Positions 27,437 to 38,348 of a DNA stretch of 39,595 nucleotides are shown piece by piece. The translations under genes and the position numbers were made by a program. Origin of the DNA: a virus; the IMG/VR virus record IMGVR_UViG_3300038326_000452, positions 1 to 39,595 of that record; one strand, 5' to 3'. Each line of letters begins with the position of its first letter. The first letter of the stretch is position 1. Under the pieces are notes generated by a model that did no database searches, had not been told where the DNA came from, and saw nothing but the letters and a program-made list of their open reading frames with translations.

Positions 27437-28853
27437 AATCAAAAGCATATCAGTAATAAATTTTTGGACTTGTAGGAGTAGTTAAAGTAGTAGCTAATAT
27501 AAACTTAATACTATAATCTCTAAAATCTCATTGAACAGGTAATCTAGCAATATTATCTAAAGGCTGTTCATTAATTGTGCCTAAACTTGTATAAGCTCAT
27601 CAATCATAACTAATTTGAACTTCTATTGTTCTGTCGGCATCTATATCTCAAACTTTAAAATATATATATTTAGCAGTTTTCTTATATAGTCAAGCTCATA
27701 AAGGATTAACATTTGTTATTATTGCTCACTCCTTAGTTTTATTTGCATTTTTATTACTTACATTTATATAATCAACTCATTTATTAGTTCAATCATTAAA
27801 TCCATAATATAAATAATCTTCACTAACATATAATCATCTAATTTGAGTATATTCTAACCCATAACTAGAATACTTAGGTAATTCTTTATAAGCCTCAGGT
27901 AATCATTCAACATCTTTCCCAAACTCATATAATCTTTCATCTCAACTATTATCAGTATGTCCAAATAAAGTAGGTCAATAATTAGCCATAGGGCTTTGGT
28001 CGTTCAGATAACTAAAGACAAATTTTTGCTCTCATAATTGTTCACTATCTCTGTTTTTGAATAAAGGAACTAAATCATATCAACTCATATAATATAAACC
28101 TTTTTGTAATCCAACTAATCAAGAATATAGATAATCAATGTTTCATATTTGGTATCAAGCTTCTAATGGTAACTTTAAATCAATACTTTCAGAAATTACA
28201 TCAGAGTTTCAATCCCATAACATTAATTTTCAAGTTTTTGTATACACTCTAAAATATCCTCATACATAAGATATAAAGACAATCTCATCTCAGAATATAT
28301 CATATTCAGTTACAGTATCAGCAGTTGTAGGCTCAAATCTACAAACCTTATCTCCTAACCATATATAAGCAATATCTCATAATACAGTAACTCAAGTATA
28401 TCAATCATTCTCACTAGTAGATAAAGCTCAAGTAGTGGCTACAAGAGAAGTAGTCCAAGATGATGCAATAGCAGTAGCTATCGTTTCTGTATATAATGTA
28501 TAAGTAGAAGTAGCTCAATTATTTTGAACTAAATATACATTATCTCATATTACAAAATTAGCAGTAATCCAAATATTACTATCCACAGTTCATACAGTTC
28601 AAGTTCTATAAACTCAGGCATCAGTAAAAGCTAGCACCTTAGAACTATTTGTAATTTTATCATATAATCCTAAAAAAGCTTTCGGCACTTGTGTTCAAGT
28701 ATCAATAGCTTCTGTCGGAGCATTATCTAATTGAATAAAATTAGAGTTTCAACTCACATCAATTCAGTTTGAAAATAAATATTTATCAGGTCATCAAAGT
28801 ACATCATCTTCCGACATTCCTCAGGTAAATCAGTCTTTTATATATCTTGCCAT
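27417..28853 (-). CDS. Tail nozzle / stopper-like beta-propeller protein, 478 aa
   Basis: Repeated beta-strand blocks with aromatic-glycine turns (LAFTDAGVYRTGTV, GDIAYIWLGDKVCRFEP, GGYFRVYTKTGKLMLWDG, DYLYYGFNDGTN) suggest a beta propeller. The N-terminus GFTGGMSEDDVLGGPD resembles podovirus portal-distal tail proteins. Length is close to P22 gp10 (472 aa), the tail nozzle, and it follows an adaptor-like gene as in P22. The functional call is from architecture and gene order. Confidence 0.55.
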
Positions 28854-28871
28854 TTTTTTATAGGTTAAATA

Positions 28872-29561
28872 TTACTCTAAGTGTGTTAAACTTGGGAAAA
28901 GTCAATGAATTGGGGCTGTTATTCTATCTGATAATTCTGTTACCATTTCATTTTTAAGTCTTTCATAATTATTTATCGCATCATTCTTTTCATTGATTTT
29001 TCATAAATGCCCTAATTGATATTGTATCATTCATTCAACAATAGTATTGTGAAATTGTCTAGGGATTAAATTTAATGCCTCAGCTCAACCAAGCACTAGG
29101 TCAATCGGAGTAATTGCACTAATAATATTTACTCATTCAATAATGTCTTCACTAGGAGCAGGAAAAATATGTGCCTTATTTCAATTTAAGAAAAAGAAAG
29201 CATCAGCAGTAGATGTATTCTCTGCATAATAATCTAAAGCATAAGGTAGCCCATTTTGTGATACTTCGTGCAATACTTTAGGAATAGTATCTGTACTAGA
29301 GTAATATACTTCAATCCTTTTTACTTTCTTATGTCATACAACTAAAGCAGTAGCTTCTTGTAAATCATATCAAGTTTGCCCTATTACTGTATCAGTTAGA
29401 AAACTTCTCATAAATAAATCTTCTCAGACAGCATTGATAATTAACTCAATCATATCGTGATAAACTGTATTTAGGTCTAATAATATATCAGTATCATTCC
29501 ATTGTGTACTATTTACATTTATTCTTCTTCTTGCTCTAGCAAAAAGTTCTGTATTGTTCAT
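28872..29561 (-). CDS. Head-tail adaptor-like protein, 229 aa
   Basis: Mainly helical: an N-terminal region MNNTELFARARRRINVNSTQ with LLDLNTVYHDMIELIINAVG, a central beta section, and a C-terminal helix (FHNTIVEGMIQYQLGHLGKI). This is the layout of phage adaptor proteins (P22 gp4, T7 gp11) that join the portal to the tail. No enzymatic motif. The call is by pattern and order. Confidence 0.6.
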
Positions 29562-29576
29562 AAATTTTTAGTTAAA

Positions 29577-30851
29577 TTATATTTCTTCCCCTAATTCTAA
29601 ATTTCAAAACATATTACAAGCTCAACCACTCTCTCTAGCTCAACATAAAATTAGATAATCTCATTGTTCAGCGAAAAATTCTATATTTTCACTAGGGTTT
29701 CATATCGTACTTGTTCAATCTTGTGGTACTCTAGCTCAAAGTATTCTAGTTGCCTTAGTAATATCAAATGTTATATCAGTATCAGAATAAGGAACACAAT
29801 CAATATATTCAATAGAACTTCATAATTCAGCATCTTGATATATTCAATCTCAATAAGCAGTTCAGCCTAAAGCAGTAATATCTCTAGTTCTCCAAATACT
29901 CATTATTGACTTATTATCAGAACTAGCACTAATTCTAGTTAATACACTATCTCTAGTATTAGCTACTCAATATAAAGTTTCTTTAACTCTCATTATAATT
30001 AAAGGTTGGTCATATCAACTAACAGCTCTACCTTGAGTTATTCATATATCATTAGTACAAGCAACATAAGTTAATCATTGTTTTTGCCCTCATTCACTTG
30101 TAACATCTACACAACCAAAACTCATAGCAACATCAGTTCAATCTGTATTTTCACATCTATAATGTACAGCCATAGCAGGATTAGCAGTAGATACTTGTGT
30201 TCAACCTCAAAGATTAGTAATTACTCAAACTAATTTCAGATTAAAGTAAAAATAATAATTTCATACTCATCTCCAATGATATTGTATATCGTATAAGTTT
30301 CAGGCAGATAAATCAGCTCAAGCAGGTAAATCCAAAACAACAGTCTTAGTTGTTCATACAGTATTCCTCATTACTCATTCTAATACTCAATCTGTTAATC
30401 TAAACATAACAGCACTTCAATTACTTAATAATCCCCATTCTCTTATTCAAGTAGCACTAGGAGCAGGTATATATCAAGCAGTAGCATAATAATGTCATCT
30501 GTTAGGTTGGTATCTTGGGTGTCTTCTACTATGTAAATGAGTTATATCTCAAATAGTAGCTCAACTATTCATATTCATCTGTCAAAGACTAGATACACAT
30601 TTTGTAGAAGTATCTGTATCAACTAAAGCAGTTCAATTTTCAGATATTCTCCAATAAGCTTGTGGTATATTATAAGTCCAAATTCAATGAAACAAAGATA
30701 AGTCAGTAGATACTTTTCTAATTCCCCATACAGTATTTCCTAAATCAGTTTCCATTAAATTTCATCAAGCTCAAGGTGTTGTACTCACAGCTCAATTTCA
30801 ATTATAACTTTCATTTAATATTTGTTGTGGAGTTAATTGTTTATTATCCAT
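29577..30851 (-). CDS. Large virion structural protein, 424 aa
   Basis: A beta-rich protein with abundant TGA glycines (NGNGAVSTTPGAGGNL, PAGADLSAGNLYDIQYHW). The centre contains histidine-rich HLHSRRHPRYQPNRGHYYA. No catalytic site is recognised. It follows the Rha-type gene and precedes the adaptor; such proteins in N4-gp56-type phages are abundant virion components of unknown function. Confidence 0.7.
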
Positions 30852-30906
30852 TTTTGGCAAAATTATTAATTAATACTTATATCTTAATACCTGAGAAATA
30901 AAAAGC

Positions 30907-30933
30907 AAAAAAAAAGGGCAGAAATTAATCTGC
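30907..30933 (-). terminator. Intrinsic terminator after the Rha-type gene
   Basis: Stem GCAGA/TCTGC with a loop that includes the TAA stop, followed by CC and T9 on the minus strand. Confidence 0.75.
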
Positions 30934-31632
30934 TCTTATTTGTTTTTGTCAAATGTCATCTAAATACAATGTATCAGCAAACTTATCTAGTGCTAGTTTA
31001 CATAATAAGTATATTTCTTTATAATGTGTGCCTTTTTTCATTTCTTCTACAATAACACCTTTTAACATATTCTCTGCAACTGTTAAGTGAAATAACTCCA
31101 TTTTATCTAAAGTATCTCTAGTTTTAGGTTTATTATGTTGTAGTAATTTTAATGCTTTATATTCAGCTTTAGTTAAATTAGCATAATAAAATTTTACTCC
31201 ACTACTTGCACCTTGCTCTTTTGCATATTCAATAAAATCTTTTATAGTATCTGTTGCTTGTAATCTTATAGCCTTTCATAATTCTCTAGTTGTTAACCAT
31301 TCGGAATTTTGTTGTTGTAATAAAATTTTCTCCATATCATTAAAAGCTTTAATAAATTGTAATTTTTTACTATTAGCTTTTTTATTATGAATATTCATAA
31401 CGAGAAACATATATCAATCTCTATTTATTGAATAATTTTCAAATATCCTTTTATATGAATTTTCATATGTAGATTTAACAAACATTTTATTAAAATCTTC
31501 TATGGAAATTTCCATAGTAAATTTCCTAATTTTTCTAAGTATTTCCATATGAGCAACTCAAAATTCTTCTCAAATTCTATTACTTGTAGTTCTTGCTTCT
31601 CATTTAACTAAATTAACTAATTCTGAAACCAT
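30925..31632 (-). CDS. Rha-family phage regulatory protein, 235 aa
   Basis: The N-terminal domain follows the Rha pattern: ARTTSNRIGEEFGVAHMEIL, then MFVKSTYENSYKRIFENY, then NRDGYMFLVMNIHNKKANSK and FIKAFNDMEKIL. Rha proteins were found as lambdoid regulators that interfere with infection when host IHF is absent, and they resemble antirepressors. The C-terminal half is a helical domain (TRELGKAIRLQATDTIKDF) common in longer Rha proteins. It has its own promoter, a dyad in its leader and its own terminator, so it is regulated separately from the capsid genes around it. Confidence 0.85.
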
Positions 31633-31633
31633 A

Positions 31634-31660
31634 TATTAGTATTATTAATAAATACTAATA
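31634..31660. promoter_or_regulatory. Dyad, possible operator in the Rha leader
   Basis: A near-perfect palindrome, ATTAGTATT / AATACTAAT around a seven-base centre, just before the Rha-type ATG, with a further TTTATTAATAAA palindrome beside it. It could bind a regulator or form a hairpin that controls translation. Confidence 0.45.
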
Positions 31661-31687
31661 CTATCTATATTTATTAATAAATCAACT

Positions 31688-31715
31688 TTAATATTGATAT
31701 TAATCTGTTTGTCAA
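31688..31715 (-). promoter_or_regulatory. Promoter, TTGACA-16-TATTAA
   Basis: Consensus -35 at 31715-31710 with a weaker -10 (TATTAA, 31693-31688) at the same 16-bp spacing as the others. It would express the Rha-type gene. Confidence 0.55.
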
Positions 31716-31748
31716 AGAAAAATACTTATTTAATAAAGTTAAGATAAT

Positions 31749-31769
31749 AAAAAAAGACCCTAAGGTCTT
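31749..31769 (-). terminator. Intrinsic terminator after the major capsid gene
   Basis: Stem AAGACC/GGTCTT with a four-base loop, followed by T6 on the minus strand. It ends the scaffold-capsid transcript. Confidence 0.85.
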
Positions 31770-31803
31770 AATTTCTATTGTATTTAGTTTAGATAGTTTT
31801 TGG

Positions 31804-32721
31804 CTATGCAAAACTAGTGGCACTTTCAAGTCTAATCATTGCATCTTCTTGCAATATTTTAGAAACGAATGCAACTTTAGCACCAACTTTGACCCTTTGT
31901 GCAAGTGGGTCGCTATCAGATGCAGTTCTAGGAGTTATAAATGTTTGTAGGCTGTTTAAGCTTGGAACACCATAAGCACCTCTACCACAAATTAATGTTG
32001 GGTAAACAGTAACAGTAGAAGTAAATGTATTAACATTTGAACTTACAACTATTCTCACACCATTGATTGCCCCAATTTCTCCTTTAATCATTTTTTCAGG
32101 AGTTACATATTTGTTTGTTTCAATAAATCAAGTTACAGATGTATCTTTCTTTAAATCGTAAACAGTATGTGGGTGCAAAATTGCAACATAGTAACCCTCG
32201 TAAGTTGGAGCATTAGCAGATTGTAATTGTGTATATGCACCAATTAAGTCTTCTCAGTCTAGTGTATCAGTAGCATCAATAGTAACTCTTGAAGTAGCAT
32301 CTCAACTATATCTAACATTAGTTCAAGTCATAACTTCATCTTGTACAATGTTATCTATAATTCTAGCCATATTAGACCCAATTTCTTTTGCAGACCCTTG
32401 TATAAAGTTTATAGCAGTAGTATCTAGTAACATACTAGATAAGTTTACATATATACCATATTCCTCAGGACTAGCAGTTATTACTGTTGCATTAAATGCA
32501 GTTTCAGTAGGTGTTACTCAATCAGTTAGAGTAGCAGTAGCAGTAGAAACAGTTAATTGAGAAAATTTTGCCCAAGATACAGTATTATATCCATCTTCAA
32601 ACATAGGTTTTTCTCACATATTGAAAAATTCTACATTTGGCTCAAAGTTTTCTAAAACTGTTCTATATAGCCAAGTTTGTAATACTCAAGCATTCAAATC
32701 TCATCTTGTTATAGAAGCCAT
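31804..32721 (-). CDS. Major capsid protein, N4-gp56 family, 305 aa
   Basis: Family-typical features in order: MFEDGYNTVSWAKFSQL near residue 40, GVTPTETAFNATVITAS, EEYGIYVNLSSMLLDT, then SAKEIGSNMARIIDNIVQDE, LHPHTVYDLKKDTS, GEIGAINGVRIVVSSN and a final VGAKVAFVSKILQEDAMIRL. These form the HK97-type shell fold of the N4-gp56 family. It is preceded by a scaffold gene and a promoter and followed by a strong terminator, as expected for the most abundant virion protein. TGA is rarer here than in neighbours: the last 95 residues contain none and use GG-type Gly codons. Confidence 0.92.
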
Positions 32722-32745
32722 AATCTTATAGTTAATAAATAATTA

Positions 32746-33324
32746 TTAAATACCTATTGTTCAAGCTTTTTCCATTTCCCTTACTGTAACATTTAACTCA
32801 TCTAAAGACATATCGTTAGGTTTTTTATCCCTAAGATTTGCTCAAGGTGTTGTTCATACAATTCATCTATTTCAAGCAGTAGCAGTTCTATTATCAGCTA
32901 ATATATCTTTATTCGCTGTTATTAAATATGCTTCATCTCTTGTAAAACCTCTTTCTTCAATTAGTTTATCAATAGCCTCTTTGTGTGTTTCAGCATCAGG
33001 ATTAGATGTATAAAACTTGTTATCGGCATTTTGTTTTTCTAGTTCTTTTATCCTGTTTTCAAGAGTAATATTCTTATCCTTTTCCTCATTTCTTTGTCAA
33101 AGGAGTTTCTTAATCTTTTTTTCAGGCTTACTAAGGTTTTCATCATCTGCATTAGCAGGGTCAGTTGGCTCAGTAGGTGCTTCTTCTCAATCTCAAGCCT
33201 CAGCTTTAGGTTTTGTGTCAGCAGGTGCATCTCCTCAACCTCAGTCAAGTTTTGCTATATCGTTCATCAAGGCACTATTAAGTTCCTCAGAACTTAGATT
33301 GTCAATATTTGCTCAATCGCTCAT
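32746..33324 (-). CDS. Capsid scaffolding protein, 192 aa
   Basis: A low-complexity, acidic, Ala/Pro-rich N-terminus (DGGGGDAPADTKPKAEAG) is followed by a coiled coil (KNITLENRIKELEKQNADN) and a basic C-terminal region. This is the usual make-up of scaffolds that guide procapsid assembly. It lies 25 bases upstream of the major capsid gene. Confidence 0.85.
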
Positions 33325-33372
33325 ATTTAATTTGTTAAGTGTTATTATTATACAGCAACAACTGCATTGTTC

Positions 33373-33400
33373 AATATATGTATACAGAGATTTTTGTCAA
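33373..33400 (-). promoter_or_regulatory. Promoter, TTGACA-16-TATATT
   Basis: TTGACA at 33400-33395 and TATATT at 33378-33373 with 16 bp between. The -35 box follows directly on the U-tract of the terminator at 33407-33425. It gives the scaffold and capsid genes their own transcription unit. Confidence 0.75.
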
Positions 33401-33425
33401 AAAAAAAGAAGATTATTAGTCTTCT
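33399..33425 (-). terminator. Intrinsic terminator at the end of the 88-aa gene
   Basis: Stem AGAAGA/TCTTCT whose loop includes the TAA stop, followed by about nine Ts on the minus strand that run into the next -35 box. Confidence 0.75.
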
Positions 33426-33682
33426 TCTTTATCAACTGTTTCAACAATATTATCAAAACTAGAGATTATATTTTCAGGTAACTCAAGGAATTGTTTTAAC
33501 AACAATCTCTCAACTTTCTTTAAATCCATATAAGTATATTTCAATTCATTCTCTCATATAGTATCTAGTATTTGTGCATCTAAATCTTGTATTTGTAATT
33601 CTATTTCATTACATAATTTTAGATAAGGTGGGAAGTTTTGTAATTGTTTCATACCTTTTAAGGCATTTAGTTCTTTACTCAT
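33416..33682 (-). CDS. Small head-module protein, 88 aa
   Basis: A helical acidic protein (MSKELNALKGMKQLQNF, IELQIQDLDAQILDTIG) ending in an acidic tail. Probably a head accessory protein from its position between portal and scaffold. Not recognised. Confidence 0.65.
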
Positions 33683-34329
33683 AATTTCTTTTTAAGTGTT
33701 TCTAATTTCATTTGAGAGCTTGGATATTTTCAATGTTCTTTTTTATATTGTTCTCTAAGTTCACTAATTTCATCTAATAATTCTATACCACCAATCTCAG
33801 CTTCTTTAGCATCTTCTATTTCAGGAGTTCATTTACTTCACAAAGCGATAGGAGAAACTCATCATAAATCTTTCTTCATTTCTGCAATAACTTCATCTTG
33901 AGCTTCTTTTACTATTTTTTTAAATACTTCCTTTGATTTACTTGTTTTTTTCTCATCTAAATCTTTTCAAGTGATATATAATATATCTTCATTATTCATT
34001 CCTAATTTCAATAATTTATCAGTATCTTGAGTGTCTTTTAGACTAAATCCATAAAACTGTTGTAGTTTTTTATACTTTTCTTTTCATTGAACATCTCTTA
34101 ATTCAAATCATTCAGTAGGCTTTTTAGCGAACTCTACCTCTCTGTTCTCTTTTATATATTCTAAATCTTCTTTCTTAACTCATTTCTTTTTCATTTCAGT
34201 TTCATCAAATAAGTCAATATAAGATAGACCATAAAAATCTTGTAATTTACTAATATTACTTACTTGAAACGGATTTTTTGTCCCCTCCATTAAATTTATT
34301 CACATTGAATTTGCTCTTGATATTACCAT
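33667..34329 (-). CDS. Head-module protein, 220 aa
   Basis: A lysine-rich helical protein with two similar segments, LQDFYGLSYIDLFDETE and LQQFYGFSLKDTQDTD, suggesting an internal repeat. The C-terminus SELREQYKKEHGKYPSSQMK is helical. Its last codons read through an ATGA overlap as Gly before TAA. Not recognised; perhaps an internal head or head-completion protein. Confidence 0.65.
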
Positions 34330-34330
34330 T

Positions 34331-34606
34331 TTAGTCTAGGTTAGATTTTAAAAATTCTATATTGTCTGTATGAATACCAATAGCTCATATATTAGATGCT
34401 AATTGATTATTTTGTTCATCTAAAGCTATCTCTAAAGATTTTGTATCTCCATTTCATTCTTCTATATCTGCCTTAATTGCTCCTAACATTATATTGATTG
34501 AGTTAATATTAGTATGACAAGCTATATACTTAAATTGTATATCTGTTAAATGTGCTTCTATGGCTTCTTTAGTAACTAAATCTTTATCAAAAGTAGGTAT
34601 TTCCAT
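34331..34606 (-). CDS. Small head-module protein, 91 aa
   Basis: A helical acidic protein (DKDLVTKEAIEAHLTDIQFK, ALDEQNNQLASNIGAIGI) with coiled-coil tendency. It follows the portal gene and a hairpin. Not recognised. Confidence 0.65.
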
Positions 34607-34626
34607 ATAAAAATGTTATAAAATAA

Positions 34627-34660
34627 TGCCCCTATTATAATTAAATTATAAGTAAGGGCA
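34627..34660 (-). terminator. Possible terminator after the portal gene
   Basis: An eight-pair stem (TGCCCYTA with TAGGGGCA, one wobble) plus an inner A/T helix is followed on the minus strand by TTATTTT. Moderately convincing; downstream head genes must still be reached by read-through. Confidence 0.45.
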
Positions 34661-34671
34661 AGTTTTTGTTA

Positions 34672-36615
34672 TTATCAAGCTATGTCAGCAATACTAGCAC
34701 TTTCTCAATCTTGTCTTTGTGCAGATTGTGAATTAGCCATTGAGTTGTTTATTGCTCATCACATTCATTGTTGTTGTCATTGAGGCATTCAATCTACATT
34801 AAGTCAAGCCTGTGTTTTTTGTTTTAACTGTTCTTTATATATTGCTTCTCTTTTAGCTGTAATCTTCTTCATAGCATCAGTAGGCAATCATCTTTTATAT
34901 ATCATAAGATATGTTGCTTGGTCTGTTTGTACATCAATATCTTGTATTTCTATATCGTGATTTAATACTGAGATTTGTTCTTTAGCATCTTGTTCTTCAT
35001 AAGTTTCAGGTATCATTTGCTTAATCATATTAGCAGGAGTACCACTAATTCTTAATATATGCCTGTTTATGAATGTTTTATTTATCTTTGGAATATTTGG
35101 GTCTTGTAGAAGTATTTGGTAATTAGGTATGTTTAATTTTTCTTCTGCTACTTTAGCATCTTCATCAGATTTATTTATTATATCAATATCTATATCATTT
35201 GTAGTGATAAAATCAACTTTCTTGAAATTCATAACATTACTACCAAATCAATTAGATAATCTAACAATCTTTTCTGCACTTCCTGAGAAGTATTCTCTAT
35301 AACATCTATACCATAATTTCCAAAAGGCTTTCTCTCCCCAACTATTCACTTTATTATTCAGAGCAAGATTAAGATTTGCATTCTGTTGTATAGTTTGACT
35401 TTCTCTAGCTGTAATACTTCTATCTCATCTAACTCATTGTATAATTCAATCAATTCAAGTAGAGTTTTGTACTTCTCTATTTAAGCTATTTCTCATCATC
35501 TCAACATCTTGTGTAAGTTTTTCTCTTGCAACTTCTTGTACAACATTTCAAATATTTTCTCCTGATTTAAGATTAATTCAAATATATCTTGAAGTAATAC
35601 TAGGTTTTTGTAAATCAGCTCTATTCTTAATCTTATTCACATCATAAACAAAATCTCAACCAAGTGCTTCTTTTGTTGCCTTGATTAATTGTAGATTAAA
35701 TAATTTACTAGATGCTCTTTGTTTGTCTTCTACATAATCCATAACAGAATAACCCATAGGATTATCTCTACTTGGTCTAAAGTAGTTTAGAACAACAGGA
35801 AATGGTATTAAACTAGCATCTTTCTTTTCTTCTTCATTAACAGCATCTAATTTAATTAGTTTCAGTATGTTTTTACAATCACTATCAACTACAACAAAGT
35901 ATTTCTCTCACTTTATAATTGTATAATGATTATAAATAGTAATTAAGGCATTTGCAGTAGTATCTTTTTGAAAAGCTAATTTATCTGCCTCATTTCTATA
36001 TTGTAAATTCTTTTCTCTTTCAGTAGAAATTGTAGTTTGTAAATCATCAAGATTAAAAAATCAAGCAGATGCTACTAATGCAGAACTTTCATTTTTTAAT
36101 TGTGTCATTGTAACTTCACTTTCAAATCAATGAAACCTAAAATCTTGAGCAGTATATCAAGTTGGAGTTGGGTCAGCATACCAAGCCATTGGGTCTTGAA
36201 CTGTAAACATTGGAACATTTCTTTTACTATCAAAGTTATCAAATATTCTTACAGATACTCAATAGAATAGTCTATCAAACTCTTTTTGGTAATTCTTCCA
36301 ATCCATATTCATCTCATCTGTATCAAATCTAGCTAGGTTTTCTAGGTTATCAGCCACTTCATAATCTTCAAAGCTTCTTCATTGAAACTTTACAGTAAGC
36401 TCATCTTGATATGATAAGGCAATAAGAGTATTAATCTGAGATGAAGCAATATTAATATTTACTTTATCTTTTCATTTAGCTTGTCAGTTAATCAGTTTAA
36501 TTCTATCTCTAAACTGCTGTCTTTTTTCTTCAAAGTAACTCGCACTCAAATCCTTTTCAGCAGAAACTTGAGTAAGAATTTCATCTTTAGTTAATCATAA
36601 TAAATCCAATTCCAT
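34672..36615 (-). CDS. Portal protein, 647 aa
   Basis: The size and layout suit podovirus-type portals: INIASSQINTLIALSYQDEL near the N-terminus, a long middle with MAWYADPTPTGY, ALITIYNHYTIIKGEKYFVV and IPFPVVLNYFRPSRDNPMG, then the crown-region helix REVQNSTGIDGIIQGVRGDR. A Gln/Gly/Met-rich C-terminus (GMPQGQQQGMGG) is typical for this group. The portal ring forms the DNA entrance and joins packaging motor and tail. It follows TerL by about 65 bases. Confidence 0.92.
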
Positions 36616-36679
36616 AATAGTTTAGTTATTATCTAATAATCGTAGTATTATTATTTAGAGAAAAAAGGCAAATTAATAA

Positions 36680-37993
36680 CTAATATAAATAATCAGAATA
36701 ATCAGGCTGTGTTATTCCTCAACTGTATTCAGGGGCGATTGCTTTTGTATATCAAACTGCCATATATCTAAAGGCATCTCAACAATGTGAGTTTTCATCG
36801 TGTTCAGGCTTTCATACTGTTCAATTCTTCTCATCAACCTTAGCCTTATAACTTGCTAATTTATCTAAGAATATCTCACAATTATCAGCATCAAAGTAAA
36901 TCTTCTCAAATATTCTTCTTCAAGCATTAATTCAATCCATAACACTTAACTTCTCAACAACATCACATTTGTCTATTCAGAATAAGTCTTGTACTGTTTC
37001 CATTCTACTTAATCCTGTGCTTAATTCTCTTACTGCAATATCGTGTGGGAAATAATGCCCTCAATATTTATACTTCTTCATTCTTCAATAAAACTCTATC
37101 TCTCATATCATCAAATCTCTATATAATTCAAATCAATGTCAGCTATTCTCGTAGTAATCTATAATTCTAATCTCGTTTCAAACAAATTGGGCAAACACTA
37201 TTGCCATTGCATCAGACATTCATAAATCCCAAAATGTATAAACAGGTAATAAACTATCAAATAATCATTTTCTAATTCTATCTTCTCTCCTTGCTTCTTC
37301 AATTTGTTTTCAGTAATAACTTCATTTGATAGATGCAGTCCAACTCAAATAATATTCTTGATTAAATTCTTCCTCACTCATTTCGCCTCTCGCTAACTCT
37401 AATTGTTCAGCATTTAATAATCCTGTATCATCAACAGTTAAATAATCTACATAGAACTTATCATCTTTGATTGCCTTATTATATAATCTATAAAAGATAT
37501 TCTTTCCTTTAGGTGTTCATATCCAAACAACCCAACCTCAGTTCGCATTAATCATTGGGAAGACAATCTCTCAGTAGATATTACTAGGCTGTTGTGCATA
37601 TTCATCAAATACTGCTCATTTCAAATCTAATCATCTCAAACTATCAGGAGTATCAGCTCAGAATAATATAATAGAGCTTCAATTAAATAGTGTAACTTTT
37701 AACTCAGACTTATTAATCTCAGTTCAAGGTATCTTTTGGGCAAATCTCATAAGAAAATCAAATGCAATCAATTTAGCCTGTTTATAAGTAGGTGCGATAT
37801 ATCAATACATTCATTTATGTCTAATTGCTTTATATATCAAAAAAACTACCACAACGATAGTCTTTCAGGCTCTCCTGTGAATAACAAGTACATTAAACCT
37901 TTTAGCATTACTAAAGAATAGTTTTTGCCAAGCTCTAAGAAACTTTAAGTCTAGTGTAATCTCTCTAGCAAATGATTTTATTTTCTCAACCAT
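36680..37993 (-). CDS. terL: Terminase large subunit, 437 aa
   Basis: ATPase motor and nuclease for DNA packaging. Walker A VIHRRAGKT spans residues 37-45 and its glycine is TGA, which rules out a stop or Trp reading. YIAPTYKQAK follows, then Walker B GAVFDEYA near 126-133 and the coupling motif IGTPKGKN. The RNase-H-like nuclease domain begins at PVYTFWDLGMSD and ends with HCGDAFRYMAVGY. The ATG overlaps the TerS stop by one base (TAATG). It ends in TAG. Confidence 0.95.
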
Positions 37994-38337
37994 TATATAT
38001 CAAATTTAATTATAATGTTTCATTCAACTTCTGCCTGTATTTCTTGTCTTAAACTAAATTCACTCTTAGCTTTTCTTTCTAGCCATTCTTTTGAACTATT
38101 GTATGTTCATTTTTTTATTTCATTTGTCCAATTCATCTTGGCTGTAATATTGGGTTGCCTCTTTAATATCTCTTTTCTCTGTCAGAACTTAGGATTGTCT
38201 TCTATATATCTATAAAGGGTTTTAGGCGAAATATCAGCAAAAAGGCAACATTCTTCATCAGTTAAAGAATATGTAAATCCCTCCTCTAATTTAGACAGTA
38301 CAGCAGGTGTAATCTTTGGTGGTCTTCATCAAGCCAT
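37993..38337 (-). CDS. terS: Terminase small subunit, 114 aa
   Basis: The N-terminus MAGGRPPKITPAVLSKLEEG leads into a helix-turn-helix, LTDEECCLFADISPKTLYRY, the usual DNA-recognition domain of small terminases. The middle KEWLERKAKSEF and a short basic tail fit oligomerisation and TerL contact. Both glycines of MAGG are TGA. It is directly coupled to TerL. Confidence 0.9.
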
Positions 38338-38348
38338 AGTTGTATTTA

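Noticed and set aside
15902-28853. Tape-measure protein for a long tail
   Set aside because: The long proteins here carry CHAP, zincin or ART-like regions, and no tail-tube, sheath or chaperone-frameshift genes accompany them.
31804-33324. Protease fused to or beside the capsid gene
   Set aside because: The upstream protein is acidic and coiled-coil with no catalytic motif, which fits a scaffold.
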